A stretch of DNA of 54,214 nt from Alphaproteobacteria bacterium. Its GTDB lineage: Bacteria > Pseudomonadota > Alphaproteobacteria > Bin95. The stretch is from NCBI GenBank assembly GCA_022827685.1, contig JAJEIH010000033.1:1-54214 (forward strand). Reading direction: 5' to 3'. Below the pieces are notes generated by a model. That model saw only the letters and a list, made by a program, of their open reading frames with translations. It had not been told where the DNA came from and did not search any database. Each line of letters starts with the position of its first letter. Position 1 is the stretch's first letter. The translations under genes were made by a program, and so were the position numbers. This document shows, one piece after another, positions 1-8,526 of this stretch.

Positions 1-183
1 CCCGGAGGCGTCCGGAAAATGATCGTCTGACCCCCCTCCAACGCCCAAAAACTGAAATGTAGTGCCCCACGCAAAAATATTGCTTCTTAACACGCTGATA
101 ATAAACGAACTTTAATAAAGTCTGTTAAACTTGGGCTAAAGTGTATGAAATATATGACGATTCGGTGCGAGGACACCCCTGCG

Positions 184-1770
184 ATGCGCGATTTTCATAT
201 TCCGGGCCGCTCTCCCGTCCGCGCGGCCAATGCGATGGTCGCCACGAGCCAGCCCTCCGCGACGCTGGCCGGGGTGGAGGTGCTGCGGTCGGGCGGCAAC
301 GCCGTCGATGCCGCGGTCGCCGCCTGCGCGGTGATGTGCGTGACCGAGCCGCAGTCCACCGGCATCGGCGGGGACTGCTTCTGCCTCTATGCGCCGGCGG
401 GCGCCGACGCGCCGGTTGCGCTCAACGGGTCCGGCCATGCGCCGGCCGCGCTGTCGGCGGAGTGGCTCGGGGAGCAGGGCGTGAACGCGCTTGGCGAATC
501 GAGCCCCCATGCGGTGACCGTACCCGGCGCCGTCGATGCCTGGGAGCAGCTTCTGGAGGACCATGGCAGCAAGGGCCTCGACGAGCTCCTGCAGCCGGCG
601 ATCCGCTATGCCGAGGAGGGCTTCGTCGTCCATGCCCGCACGGCTGCGGACTGGAGCGATTCCGCGGGGCGCCTTGCCGGCGACGCCGACACGGCGGCGC
701 GCTTCCTGCCGGGCGGCAAGGCTGTCGGGGAAGGCCGCGCATTCCGCCAGCCCGAGCTTGCAGAGACGCTGAAGCGGATTGCCCGCGAAGGCCGGGCGGC
801 GTTCTACGAGGGCGAGGTTGCGGCGGACATGGTAGGCAAGCTGCGCGCACTCGGCGGCCTGCACACGGAAGAGGACTTCGCCGCCCGCAAGGCGGAGTAT
901 GTCGAGCCGGTCTCGACCGATTACCGCGGCTATACCGTGTTCGAATGTCCGCCCAACGGCGTCGGCGTCATCGCGCTGCTCATCCTCAACATGCTGGAGG
1001 GCTTCGAGCCGGCCGACGACCCCCTTTCGGTGGACCGCATGCACCGGCTCGTCGAGGCGACGCGGCTCGCCTACCGCGACCGCAACGCCTTCGTCGCCGA
1101 CCCGGCCGACGCCGATGTGCCGCTGGATATGCTGCTCTCGAAGGACTATGCGGCGGCGCTCAGGGGCAATATCTGCGAAGACCGGGCCGCTCCCGCCCTG
1201 CCGCCTGCCGGCTGGCCCCGGCATGAGGACACGGTCTATCTCTCCGTGGTGGACCGGGACGGCAATGCCTGCTCCTTCATCAACTCGCTCTTCAAGTCCT
1301 TCGGCAGCGCCATTCTGGCGCCGAAGTCCGGCGTGATGCTGCACAATCGCGGGCTCGGCTTCTCGCTTGAGCCCGGACACCCGAATGCGGTGCGCCCGAA
1401 CCGGCGCCCGATGCACACCATCATTCCGGCCATGCTGGCGAAGGAGGGCCGCGCGGTCATGCCGTTCGGCGTCATGGGCGGCCATTACCAGCCGGTCGGC
1501 CAGTCCTGGGTTCTGTCCTCAATGCTGGACCACGGCCTGGACCCGCAGGCGGCGCTCGACCTGCCGCGCCTCTTTGCCTATGACGGCCGGGTCGAGGTCG
1601 AGCGCGGCATCCCGGAAGCCGCCTGCGCGGAGCTCCGCCGCCGGGGCCACGACCTCGCACCGGCAAACCGGCCGCATGGCGGCGGTCAGGCGATCTGGAT
1701 CGACCGCGACTCGGGCACGCTGGTGGCGGGCTCCGACCCGCGCAAGGACGGCCTCGCGCTCGGATACTGA
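184..1770 (+). CDS. gamma-glutamyltransferase family protein
   Basis: Ntn-hydrolase of the gamma-glutamyltranspeptidase family, which autocleaves and then hydrolyses or transfers gamma-glutamyl or related amide groups. The N-terminal part carries the family sequence GGNAVDAAVAA. The expected nucleophile at the start of the small subunit is T350 in the motif EDTVYLSVVDRDGNA, followed by NRRPMHT and the GVMGGHYQP glycine loop. I start at the ATG at 184 (MRDFHIPGRSP, a usual family N-terminus). An upstream in-frame ATG at 145 adds 13 residues but has no ribosome site. No signal peptide is visible, so it is probably cytoplasmic, unlike E. coli Ggt. The SDR gene follows 37 bp downstream on the same strand. 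Substrate unknown; a second, diverged paralogue lies at 38585-40342. Confidence 0.88.
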   Translation: MRDFHIPGRSPVRAANAMVATSQPSATLAGVEVLRSGGNAVDAAVAACAVMCVTEPQSTGIGGDCFCLYAPAGADAPVALNGSGHAPAALSAEWLGEQGVNALGESSPHAVTVPGAVDAWEQLLEDHGSKGLDELLQPAIRYAEEGFVVHARTAADWSDSAGRLAGDADTAARFLPGGKAVGEGRAFRQPELAETLKRIAREGRAAFYEGEVAADMVGKLRALGGLHTEEDFAARKAEYVEPVSTDYRGYTVFECPPNGVGVIALLILNMLEGFEPADDPLSVDRMHRLVEATRLAYRDRNAFVADPADADVPLDMLLSKDYAAALRGNICEDRAAPALPPAGWPRHEDTVYLSVVDRDGNACSFINSLFKSFGSAILAPKSGVMLHNRGLGFSLEPGHPNAVRPNRRPMHTIIPAMLAKEGRAVMPFGVMGGHYQPVGQSWVLSSMLDHGLDPQAALDLPRLFAYDGRVEVERGIPEAACAELRRRGHDLAPANRPHGGGQAIWIDRDSGTLVAGSDPRKDGLALGY

Positions 1771-1807
1771 GCCGCGCCGGGCACAGCACGGAACGGGAGG
1801 CGGGACT

Positions 1808-2599
1808 ATGGCCGGACGGCTGGACGACAAGGTCGTGGTGGTCACCGGGGCCGCCTCGCGCGGCGAGGGCGTCGGCACCGGCAAGGCGATCGCGGTTCTC
1901 TCGGCGCGCGAGGGAGCGAAGGTGGTGCTGGTCAACCGCTCGGCCGAGCGCGCCGAGGGGCTGGCGGAGGAAATCCGCGCCGAGGGCGGCGAGGCGTTCG
2001 TGTTCGCGGGCGATGTGACCGGGGAGGCCGACGCCAATGCGATGGCGGAGGCGGCCGAAGCGCATTTCGGGCGCATCGACGCGCTGGTCAACAATGTCGG
2101 CGGCTCGCGTCAGCAGGGCGCGGTCATGGAGATCGGCCGCGAGGGGTGGGACGCGACCATTGCCGTCAACCTCACCTCGGCGATGCTCTGCTCGCAGGCC
2201 TGCATCCCGGCCATGCAGCGCGCGGGCGGCGGGTCGATCCTGAACATCTCCTCCGTGGTCGGCGCGCGCGGCCTGCTGAGCAGCACCGGCTCCGTCGCCT
2301 ACGCCTCGGCCAAGGCAGGCCTGCACGGCCTCACCATGTCGCTGGCGACCGACTATGCGAAGGACGCGATCCGCTGCAATTGCATCATCGTCGGCACGAT
2401 CTTCACGCCGATGGTCGCCCATCAGGGCCCGGAAGCGCGGGCGCGGCGGGCGGCGATGGTGCCGCTCGGCACGGAGGGCACCGGCTGGGATATCGGTTGG
2501 GCGGCCGTGTACCTCACCAGCGACGAGGCGCGCTGGATCACCGGCGTGCTGCTGCCGGTGGATGCCGGCCTCCTCTCCATCCGCGACTGGCCGCGATAG
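1808..2599 (+). CDS. SDR family NAD(P)-dependent oxidoreductase
   Basis: Classical short-chain dehydrogenase of 263 residues. The cofactor motif is VVTGAASRGEGVGTG near residues 10-24, a slightly expanded TGxxxGxG. The structural NNVGG motif, the active-site serine in NISSVVG and the catalytic YASAK are all present. The ATG at 1808 follows a good ribosome site (GGGAGGCGGGA). It sits just downstream of the gamma-glutamyltransferase-like gene and probably shares its transcript. Substrate cannot be inferred. Immediately after its stop the base composition falls sharply into the AT-rich island. Confidence 0.9.
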   Translation: MAGRLDDKVVVVTGAASRGEGVGTGKAIAVLSAREGAKVVLVNRSAERAEGLAEEIRAEGGEAFVFAGDVTGEADANAMAEAAEAHFGRIDALVNNVGGSRQQGAVMEIGREGWDATIAVNLTSAMLCSQACIPAMQRAGGGSILNISSVVGARGLLSSTGSVAYASAKAGLHGLTMSLATDYAKDAIRCNCIIVGTIFTPMVAHQGPEARARRAAMVPLGTEGTGWDIGWAAVYLTSDEARWITGVLLPVDAGLLSIRDWPR

Positions 2600-2653
2600 G
2601 GGGGTCGCGGCGTTCATCTCGGATGGTCAACTGCTGTAAGTCACAGTAGTTGC

Positions 2654-3529
2654 CTAACTGGAAAGCACCGTAAGTAGAGACCCTGCTATCGCGCCAAACA
2701 TAGCTGCCATCAGAATGACAAGCAGTTGCATATCCTTCGATCTCTTTTTTTCCAAGAATTTCACTAAGCTCTCCATCTGATTTATTGAAAATGCGAAACG
2801 ATCCTTGAGAGCCAACTCCACAAAATTTTGTAAACTTGCCGACCGGCCTTTCTTGTAAATGTTACGAAAGGCTAGATTAGTATAGTGTTCGTCAGAATTG
2901 TGTTCAATTTGAAATTCTACCAAGGAGACATATAATTTCTGCAAGTTTCGGCTGTGTGCAATTGAAACAGATAAGCGCAATCCCCATTTGTCTCTCCGGA
3001 CGTGTCTTTTTATCTCCTCTGAGACGCTTTGTATTCTTCTCCAATCTTCGATGAAATTTGAATCGCTACGATGGATGTGATAAAACAAAGACAATTCGTT
3101 ACGCAAGTCATAAAATAAGCTCTCGATTATGTCATCATCTCCACTTTCCGAATTTACCATGTCTTTGCAAAATTTGAACCGAACTTTTGCATATCCCGGT
3201 TTGTCTACAACATTTGCCGTAAACATGCCCTCGCGCACGTTCTTTTCTTCTTCATAGACCTCCAGATCGAAATCGGCGTGGAAAGGACTTGGCCCAACAG
3301 AGTCGAAAGCCACATTGTCCGATCTTTGTGATAAGTTCTCTTGGAGATATTCTCGGACTACCCGAACAGCTGTTGAAGGACTATCTGTATGGTCGTTACC
3401 AATCAATCTAACGTACGCAACAGGCCTATGATAAGGGTAATGGACGTAAATTCGAAAATGTTCTGTTTTCGTACTTGACGGACCGCGAGGACCAATCAAC
3501 ACTTCTTGAATACGGAATGGAATGTACAA
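2654..3529 (-). CDS. hypothetical protein with C-terminal membrane anchor
   Basis: 291-residue protein of unknown family. Most of it is soluble-looking, rich in charged and aromatic residues. The last ~25 residues (about 267-291, MQLLVILMAAMFGAIAGSLL) form one hydrophobic helix, so it is probably a tail-anchored inner-membrane protein facing the cytoplasm. The best start is TTG at 3529, with no clear ribosome site. The reading frame is open further upstream (about 25 codons, overlapping the end of the 83-residue gene) with no other standard start. That may mean translational coupling, a rare start or a frameshift joining the two genes. Base composition is strongly AT-rich, unlike both flanks, indicating recent transfer. 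I recognise no catalytic motif. Confidence 0.6.
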   Translation of the reverse strand: MYIPFRIQEVLIGPRGPSSTKTEHFRIYVHYPYHRPVAYVRLIGNDHTDSPSTAVRVVREYLQENLSQRSDNVAFDSVGPSPFHADFDLEVYEEEKNVREGMFTANVVDKPGYAKVRFKFCKDMVNSESGDDDIIESLFYDLRNELSLFYHIHRSDSNFIEDWRRIQSVSEEIKRHVRRDKWGLRLSVSIAHSRNLQKLYVSLVEFQIEHNSDEHYTNLAFRNIYKKGRSASLQNFVELALKDRFAFSINQMESLVKFLEKKRSKDMQLLVILMAAMFGAIAGSLLTVLSS

Positions 3530-3566
3530 ATCGAAATTAATTTGGACTAACAGGTCACTTACACTG

Positions 3567-3818
3567 CTACCAAAGACTGTCTTTACTTGCTCTTTCGTTG
3601 TCGATTAACTCCTCTATTGGTTCGTCTTCTATACAAATGAACTCGAGGTTATTCAGGGCAGGAATAGATTCTAGTTCAAATCTCAATAGTCGAATATAAT
3701 CTCTAAAACTAAACTCAGAATTCTTACCATATATGATGCCAAAATCCCAGCAACCTACTCCAAATTGGATGACTGAATTGGGAGTGCCGTCTAAAACATT
3801 GTTTTTGTTAGTCTCCAA
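3567..3818 (-). CDS. hypothetical small protein, upstream partner of the membrane-anchored gene
   Basis: 83-residue acidic protein of unknown family. It starts at TTG (3818) with a convincing GGAGG ribosome site seven bases upstream, so the start is well supported despite being rare. It contains a tract rich in glutamate and aspartate near the C-terminus (ICIEDEPIEELIDNE) and no membrane segment. It lies in the same AT-rich DNA and on the same strand as the 291-residue gene, with 37 bp between its stop and that gene's TTG. The two are probably one operon. In the overlap the downstream frame is already open, so a single frameshifted protein is a real alternative. Confidence 0.55.
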   Translation of the reverse strand: METNKNNVLDGTPNSVIQFGVGCWDFGIIYGKNSEFSFRDYIRLLRFELESIPALNNLEFICIEDEPIEELIDNERASKDSLW

Positions 3819-3958
3819 GTTATCGCCTCCGCAAATAAGGTATCATGGGATCAATTAATTCAGTTGATTCGGAGAAGATTGGTGGAATATAGGCATTGAT
3901 GGGGCAAGCCTTGTCGGAGGAAGGAAGTTGCGATCTGTGGGTTATACCTAACTAACGA

Positions 3959-4303
3959 CTAATGAGGACGCAATCGGAAGGCGACGCGCGCGCCGGTTCC
4001 TTTCCGGGTGACGGCGAGCGACAGCATCTCGCCCTCGCGTCGGAACAGGCCTTCTCCCGCCGGCTGCCAGCCGAGTTGCGGCAGCGCCTCGCGATACCAG
4101 CTGCGGATGCGCGCCGCGGGCACATTCCCGGTCGCCGCGGCCTCGACGATGCGCCCGCCCGGCTTGTCGAACGCCACCGCGGAGCCCGGCTCGACCTCAA
4201 GGCCCTTCATAAGCGGCAGCGCCTCGAAACCCGGCACATAGCGCTCCCCGGCCTGCATGCCCGAAGCGAACAGGCACAGGACGAGGATCAGCGCGAACCT
4301 CAT
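3959..4303 (-). CDS. small secreted hypothetical protein
   Basis: 114-residue protein starting at ATG 4303. The first 18 residues (MRFALILVLCLFASGMQA) are a classical Sec signal peptide with a likely cleavage after MQA, so it is probably periplasmic. The mature part has a run resembling small outer-membrane or DUF-type lipoprotein-like domains (RIRSWYREALPQLGWQP), a pattern seen in short alphaproteobacterial proteins of unknown function in which an amphipathic YREALPxLGW helix is followed by beta strands. A longer in-frame extension to 4417 is unlikely because the signal peptide would be buried. Its stop codon lies right at the edge of the AT-rich island, so the C-terminus could have been altered by that insertion. 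Confidence 0.7.
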   Translation of the reverse strand: MRFALILVLCLFASGMQAGERYVPGFEALPLMKGLEVEPGSAVAFDKPGGRIVEAAATGNVPAARIRSWYREALPQLGWQPAGEGLFRREGEMLSLAVTRKGTGARVAFRLRPH

Positions 4304-4428
4304 GGCCGACAGTTCCCGGATATCGATTCGCCGTCCCTCCCTTGCACATCGGCCGTACCCTGCGGCAAAGCCTGCCGCAGGCGTGAAAACGGTATGTCCG
4401 GCGGGCCTCCGTTGCAAGCCTTCGCCGC

Positions 4429-6828
4429 CTATTCGCCGTAGCCGCGCATCCGGCGGCCCTCCGGATCGAAGGCGGGCGCGATGCGGAGGCGGCCGGGATG
4501 GCGGTCCCCGGCGATATCGACCTCGACTTCTGCCCCGTCCGGCGCCCCGGCAACATGGGCCAGCGCCAGCGGACGCCCGATGCGGTAGCCGAAGGCCGCG
4601 GAGGTCGTCTGGCCCGCAACGCAGTCGTTGAGCAGCACCGGCTCATGGCCGAGCGGCACGGCGTCCGGGTCGTCCAGTATGATCGTCGCGAGGCTGCGCC
4701 GGCCCGTCCTTTGCCGTTCGGCGAGCGCGTCCGAACCGATGAAGCTCTTCTTCCGCGAGCACAGCCGGTCGAGCCCCGCCTCGACCGGGCCGATATCGCC
4801 GTCGAGCTCGTGGCCCATCGCCGCGAAGCCCTTCTCGATCCGCATCGAGGTCTGCGCGTTGAGGCCGGCCGGAGCGGCGCCGGCCTCCATGAGCGCAACA
4901 TAGAGGGCGGATGCGTCTTCAACGCGGCAGGTCAGTTCCCATCCGGCCTCGCCCACATAGGAGAGGCGCGCAGCGCGTACCCGCCGCCCGGCGAGGTTCG
5001 CGCCTGCATGCCGGAAATAGCCGAGCGCGTTCAGCTCCGGCGCGCCCAGGGCCTCCGCGATCCGGGCGCTGTAGGGGCCCATCAGGCCGAGCACCGCATA
5101 GGCTTCCGTCACATCCCGGAGCGCGACATCGTAGCCATCGGCATGGCGGCGGAACCAGGCGAGGTCGCGCGCGATGGCCGCGGCGCCGGTGTAGAGCCGG
5201 TAGCGGTCTGCGGAGAGGCGCTGCGCGGTCAGGTCGCTCTCATAGGTGCCGCGCTCGTTCAAGACCGCCGTGTAGATTGCCGCGCCCGGCGCCCGCGCCA
5301 TGTTCGAGGCGCAGACATGCTGCAGGAAGGCCTCCGCTCCCGGTCCCTCGACCTCGATCTTGCCGAAGGGGCTGACGTCGAACACGGCGGCGCGCTCATG
5401 GGCGGCCGCGACCTCGCGCCCTGCCGCCTCGAACCAGTCCGGCCGGTCGAAACGCAGCACGGGCTCGGCGGTCTTGCCGAACCAGAGCGGCCGCTCCCAG
5501 CCGTAGAATTGCCCCATATGGGCCCCGGCGGCGCGGTGTTCGGCATCGAGCGGCAGACGGCGCAGGTCGCGCGCGGTCCCGAATTGCCGTCCCGGATAGG
5601 CGATTTCGTAATGGGCGCCCAGCACTTCCGGCGCGCGGGCCATCAGCTGCTCGACCGAGTCGAACGCCGGTGCGAAGCGCAGGGCGTCGGCTTCCGAGAG
5701 GTCGTAGGCGGTGCGGCCGTGGAGGATGCAATGGGCGAGGTTCATGCCCGCGCCGCCGCCGGACGCGATCCCGACCGAGTTCATGCCGCAGCCGAGGAAC
5801 AGGCCCCGCGTCTCCGCCGTCTCGCCCAGCATGAACATGCCGTCCGGCGTGAAGCTCTCCGGCCCGTTCAGCAGCATCCGGGCCTCGGCGGTCTCCAGGA
5901 CCGGCAGCCGGTGCAGCGCGTTCATCATCATCGGCTCGAAATGGTCCCAGTCCTCCGGCAGGAGGCTGAAGGCGAAGTTCTCGCCGAGCGCGCCGGGCGG
6001 TATCGGTTTCCCCATCGGCTCGAAGCAGCCGATCAGCAACCCGCCGCTGTCGTCGCGGATATAGAGGCGGCCATCATGGTCGGAGAGGGTGGGCACATTG
6101 CCGTCGATGCCCTCCACCGGCCCCGTCAGCAGGTAGAAATGCTCGCAGGCCAGCAGCGGCGCCCGCGCGCCGGCCATGGCGGCGACCTCGCGCGACCAGA
6201 GCCCCGCGCAGACCGCAACGGCGTCGCACATCACCGCGCCCGCGCTCGTCTCGACGCCGCGCACCCGCCCGTTTCCGGTGAGGATGCCCGTCACGCGCAC
6301 ATCCTCGAACAGCCTGGCGCCGCGCTCCCTCGCCCCTTTAGCCAACGCCGCCGAGACATCGGTGGGGCCGACCCGCCCGTCCCCCGGCGACCAGACCGCG
6401 CCCAGCACGTCATCCGCGTTCATCAGCGGCCAGCGCTCCTTCGCCTCGCCGGGGCTTATCGACTCTGCCTCGACGCCGAAGGCATGGGCGAGCGCTTCCT
6501 GACGGCGGATGTGGGTTAGCCGGTCCGGCGTCGTGGCGATCGACAGCGAGCCCTTGCCGATCCAGCCGGCGCTCTGGCCGGTCTCCCGCTCCAGACGGGA
6601 ATAGAGGTCGATGGAATAGCGGATCATGCGCGTCAGGTTGCGCGAATGGCGGAGCGCGCGGACCTGCGCCGCCGAGTGCCATGTCGTGCCGGAGGCGAGC
6701 TTGTCCCGTTCCAGCAGGATCGCGTCGCCGACGCCCATCTCCGCGAGATGGTAGAGGGTGGAGCAGCCCATGACGCCGCCGCCGATGACGACGACCGAGG
6801 CGTACGCGGGAAGGGCGGTCACGGTCAC
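4429..6828 (-). CDS. FAD-dependent oxidoreductase fused to GcvT-like aminomethyltransferase (dimethylglycine/sarcosine dehydrogenase family)
   Basis: 799-residue two-part enzyme. Residues ~10-400 are a DAO-type FAD domain with the dinucleotide motif VVIGGGVMG. The motif SGTTWHSAAQ puts H51 where dimethylglycine and sarcosine dehydrogenases attach FAD covalently. The C-terminal half is a glycine-cleavage T-protein-like domain ending in a GCV_T C-terminal barrel (SYVGEAGWEL). Family members oxidatively demethylate N-methyl amines such as dimethylglycine or sarcosine and pass the one-carbon unit to tetrahydrofolate. The GTG start at 6828 lies 12 bp after the mutM stop, suggesting co-transcription. 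Substrate is inferred only from the family; dimethylsulfoniopropionate demethylase relatives share the T-domain but not the FAD part. Confidence 0.88.
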   Translation of the reverse strand: MTVTALPAYASVVVIGGGVMGCSTLYHLAEMGVGDAILLERDKLASGTTWHSAAQVRALRHSRNLTRMIRYSIDLYSRLERETGQSAGWIGKGSLSIATTPDRLTHIRRQEALAHAFGVEAESISPGEAKERWPLMNADDVLGAVWSPGDGRVGPTDVSAALAKGARERGARLFEDVRVTGILTGNGRVRGVETSAGAVMCDAVAVCAGLWSREVAAMAGARAPLLACEHFYLLTGPVEGIDGNVPTLSDHDGRLYIRDDSGGLLIGCFEPMGKPIPPGALGENFAFSLLPEDWDHFEPMMMNALHRLPVLETAEARMLLNGPESFTPDGMFMLGETAETRGLFLGCGMNSVGIASGGGAGMNLAHCILHGRTAYDLSEADALRFAPAFDSVEQLMARAPEVLGAHYEIAYPGRQFGTARDLRRLPLDAEHRAAGAHMGQFYGWERPLWFGKTAEPVLRFDRPDWFEAAGREVAAAHERAAVFDVSPFGKIEVEGPGAEAFLQHVCASNMARAPGAAIYTAVLNERGTYESDLTAQRLSADRYRLYTGAAAIARDLAWFRRHADGYDVALRDVTEAYAVLGLMGPYSARIAEALGAPELNALGYFRHAGANLAGRRVRAARLSYVGEAGWELTCRVEDASALYVALMEAGAAPAGLNAQTSMRIEKGFAAMGHELDGDIGPVEAGLDRLCSRKKSFIGSDALAERQRTGRRSLATIILDDPDAVPLGHEPVLLNDCVAGQTTSAAFGYRIGRPLALAHVAGAPDGAEVEVDIAGDRHPGRLRIAPAFDPEGRRMRGYGE

Positions 6829-6840
6829 AGGCCCGCCCGG

Positions 6841-7671
6841 CTATTTCTGGCAGACGGGGCAGAAGAAGGTGGACCGGCCCGACCGGACGCTGCGCCGGAC
6901 GGTGGCGCCCTTGCGCCCGCAGGGGCAGGGGCTGCCCTCGCGCCCGTAAACCCGCCAGCTGTGCTGGAAATAGCCGAGTTCGCCCGAGGCCTGCACATAG
7001 TCGCGCAAGGACGAGCCGCCGGCCGCAACCGCCTCCTCCAGGGTCTCGCGCACGGCCCTTGCGAGCGCGCGCGCCTCGGCCGCCGAGAGCGCGCCGGACG
7101 GGCGGTCGGGGTGGAGCCGCGCCCGGTTCAACGCCTCGCAGACATAGATGTTGCCGAGCCCGGCGATGCGCCGCTGGTCGAGCAGGGCGGCCTTGAGCGG
7201 CGCGCGCCGGCCGGCGAACAGCGCCCGCAGCCGGCGGCCGGTCAGCTCCGGCCCGAGCGGCTCGATGCCGAGCCCGGCGAGGCGGGGATGGTCCGCCAGC
7301 GCGCCGGGCGCAATCAGGTCCATGAAGCCGAAGCGGCGCGCGTCGCGGTAGATGAGGTGCTGCGCGTCGTCGGTCTCGACGATCAGGTGGTCGTGGCGCT
7401 CCGGCTCGGGTGCAGGGCCGTCACCCAGCATCATCCGCCCGGACATGCCGAGATGGGAGAGCCATGTCTCGCCGTCGTCCAGTTCCGCGAGGATGTATTT
7501 CGCGCGCCGCGTGAAGCCCAGAACGCGCCGGCCCTGCAACCGCGCCGCGAACCGCTCCGGCAGGGGAAAACGCAGCTCCGCCCGGCGCTGCTCGACGCGC
7601 TGGAGCCGCCGGCCCGCAAGCGCCGCCGCCAGCCCCCGCATCACCGTCTCGACTTCGGGCAATTCGGGCAT
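6841..7671 (-). CDS. mutM: bifunctional DNA-formamidopyrimidine glycosylase / AP lyase
   Basis: Base-excision-repair enzyme removing 8-oxoguanine and formamidopyrimidines. Starting at ATG 7671 gives MPELPEVETVMRGL, which places the catalytic proline right after the initiator methionine; the upstream GTG would bury it. The conserved KYILAELDDGE strand, the lesion-recognition region GLGNIYVCEAL and the C-terminal zinc finger ending GRSTFFCPVCQK are present. One oddity: the first half of the zinc finger reads CPCGRKG, giving C-x-C where family members usually have C-x-x-C or longer. 276 residues, normal length. Divergent from ubiE, with about 110 bp between them. Confidence 0.95.
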   Translation of the reverse strand: MPELPEVETVMRGLAAALAGRRLQRVEQRRAELRFPLPERFAARLQGRRVLGFTRRAKYILAELDDGETWLSHLGMSGRMMLGDGPAPEPERHDHLIVETDDAQHLIYRDARRFGFMDLIAPGALADHPRLAGLGIEPLGPELTGRRLRALFAGRRAPLKAALLDQRRIAGLGNIYVCEALNRARLHPDRPSGALSAAEARALARAVRETLEEAVAAGGSSLRDYVQASGELGYFQHSWRVYGREGSPCPCGRKGATVRRSVRSGRSTFFCPVCQK

Positions 7672-7781
7672 GGGCACGAGGCTAGTGCGTTTCGGCTGCG
7701 GTAGGAACGGCGCGGGGCGCTATCTTCACGACCGGGCGCGCAGCCTATCGGCGGCGGCAGGGGTGGATTATCTTTCCGGGC

Positions 7782-8525
7782 ATGAGCGCGGCGAGCAACG
7801 ATTCGGTGGATTTCGGCTTTCGGGACGTGCCAAGGGGGGACAAGGCCGGCCTCGTGCGCGCGGTGTTCGACAGCGTGGCGCCCCGCTACGACCTGATGAA
7901 CGACCTGATGAGCCTCGGCGTCCACCGGCTCTGGAAGGCGGCGCTGGTCCGCGCGCTCCGGCCGCGCCCCGGTATGGCGCTGCTCGATGTCGCGGGCGGC
8001 ACGGGAGACATCGCGCTGGCCGCGGCCGCCGAGGGGGCGCATGCCGTCGTCGTCGATATCAACGAGGACATGGCCGCCGCCGGGCGCGACCGGGCGTTCG
8101 ACCGGGGCCGCCTCGATGTCGGCTGGGCCGTGGCCGACGCCGAGGCCCTGCCCTTCGCCGACATGAGCCAGGATGCGGTGACCATCGCCTTCGGCCTGCG
8201 CAATGTCACGGGCCGCGAAAACGCGCTTGCCGAGATGCGCCGGGTGTTGAAACCGGGCGGGCGCTTCTTCTGCCTGGAGTTCTCGCAGGTCGAGGCGCCG
8301 GCGCTGAGGGACCTCTACGAGCGCTACGCCTTCAGCGTGCTGCCGCGCCTGGGCGCGCTGGTGGCCGGCGATGCGGACGCCTACCGTTACCTCGCCGAGA
8401 GCATCGCGCGCTTCCCCGACCGGGAGGCGCTCGCGGCGTCCATGCGCGCCGGCGGCTTCGGGCAGGTGCGCTGGAGCATCCTCTCGGGCGGGATCGTCGC
8501 GCTGCATCGCGGCTGGCGCCTCTGA
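7782..8525 (+). CDS. ubiE: ubiquinone/menaquinone biosynthesis C-methyltransferase UbiE
   Basis: SAM-dependent methyltransferase that C-methylates the benzoquinol ring in ubiquinone synthesis. Family signatures are the N-terminal FRDVPRGDKAGLVRAVFDSVAPRYDLMND, the SAM motif LDVAGGTGDIA around residues 68-78 and FGLRNVTGRENALAEM. 247 residues, normal length. It is followed after one base by ubiB, the standard ubiE-ubiB-coaBC order of many Proteobacteria. Confidence 0.97.
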   Translation: MSAASNDSVDFGFRDVPRGDKAGLVRAVFDSVAPRYDLMNDLMSLGVHRLWKAALVRALRPRPGMALLDVAGGTGDIALAAAAEGAHAVVVDINEDMAAAGRDRAFDRGRLDVGWAVADAEALPFADMSQDAVTIAFGLRNVTGRENALAEMRRVLKPGGRFFCLEFSQVEAPALRDLYERYAFSVLPRLGALVAGDADAYRYLAESIARFPDREALAASMRAGGFGQVRWSILSGGIVALHRGWRL

Positions 8526-8526
8526 C

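Noticed and set aside
1..30. Possible C-terminal end of an upstream gene (ten codons ending TGA at 28-30)
   Set aside because: Too short to support; equally likely by chance.
87..116. TTAACA-18-TTTAAT as promoter for the first gene
   Set aside because: Plausible, but the whole 60-140 stretch is AT-rich and several alternatives fit equally well.
4498..6519. 673-codon plus-strand frame over the FAD/GcvT gene
   Set aside because: Shadow frame, low-complexity and without motifs, while the minus frame has full family signatures.
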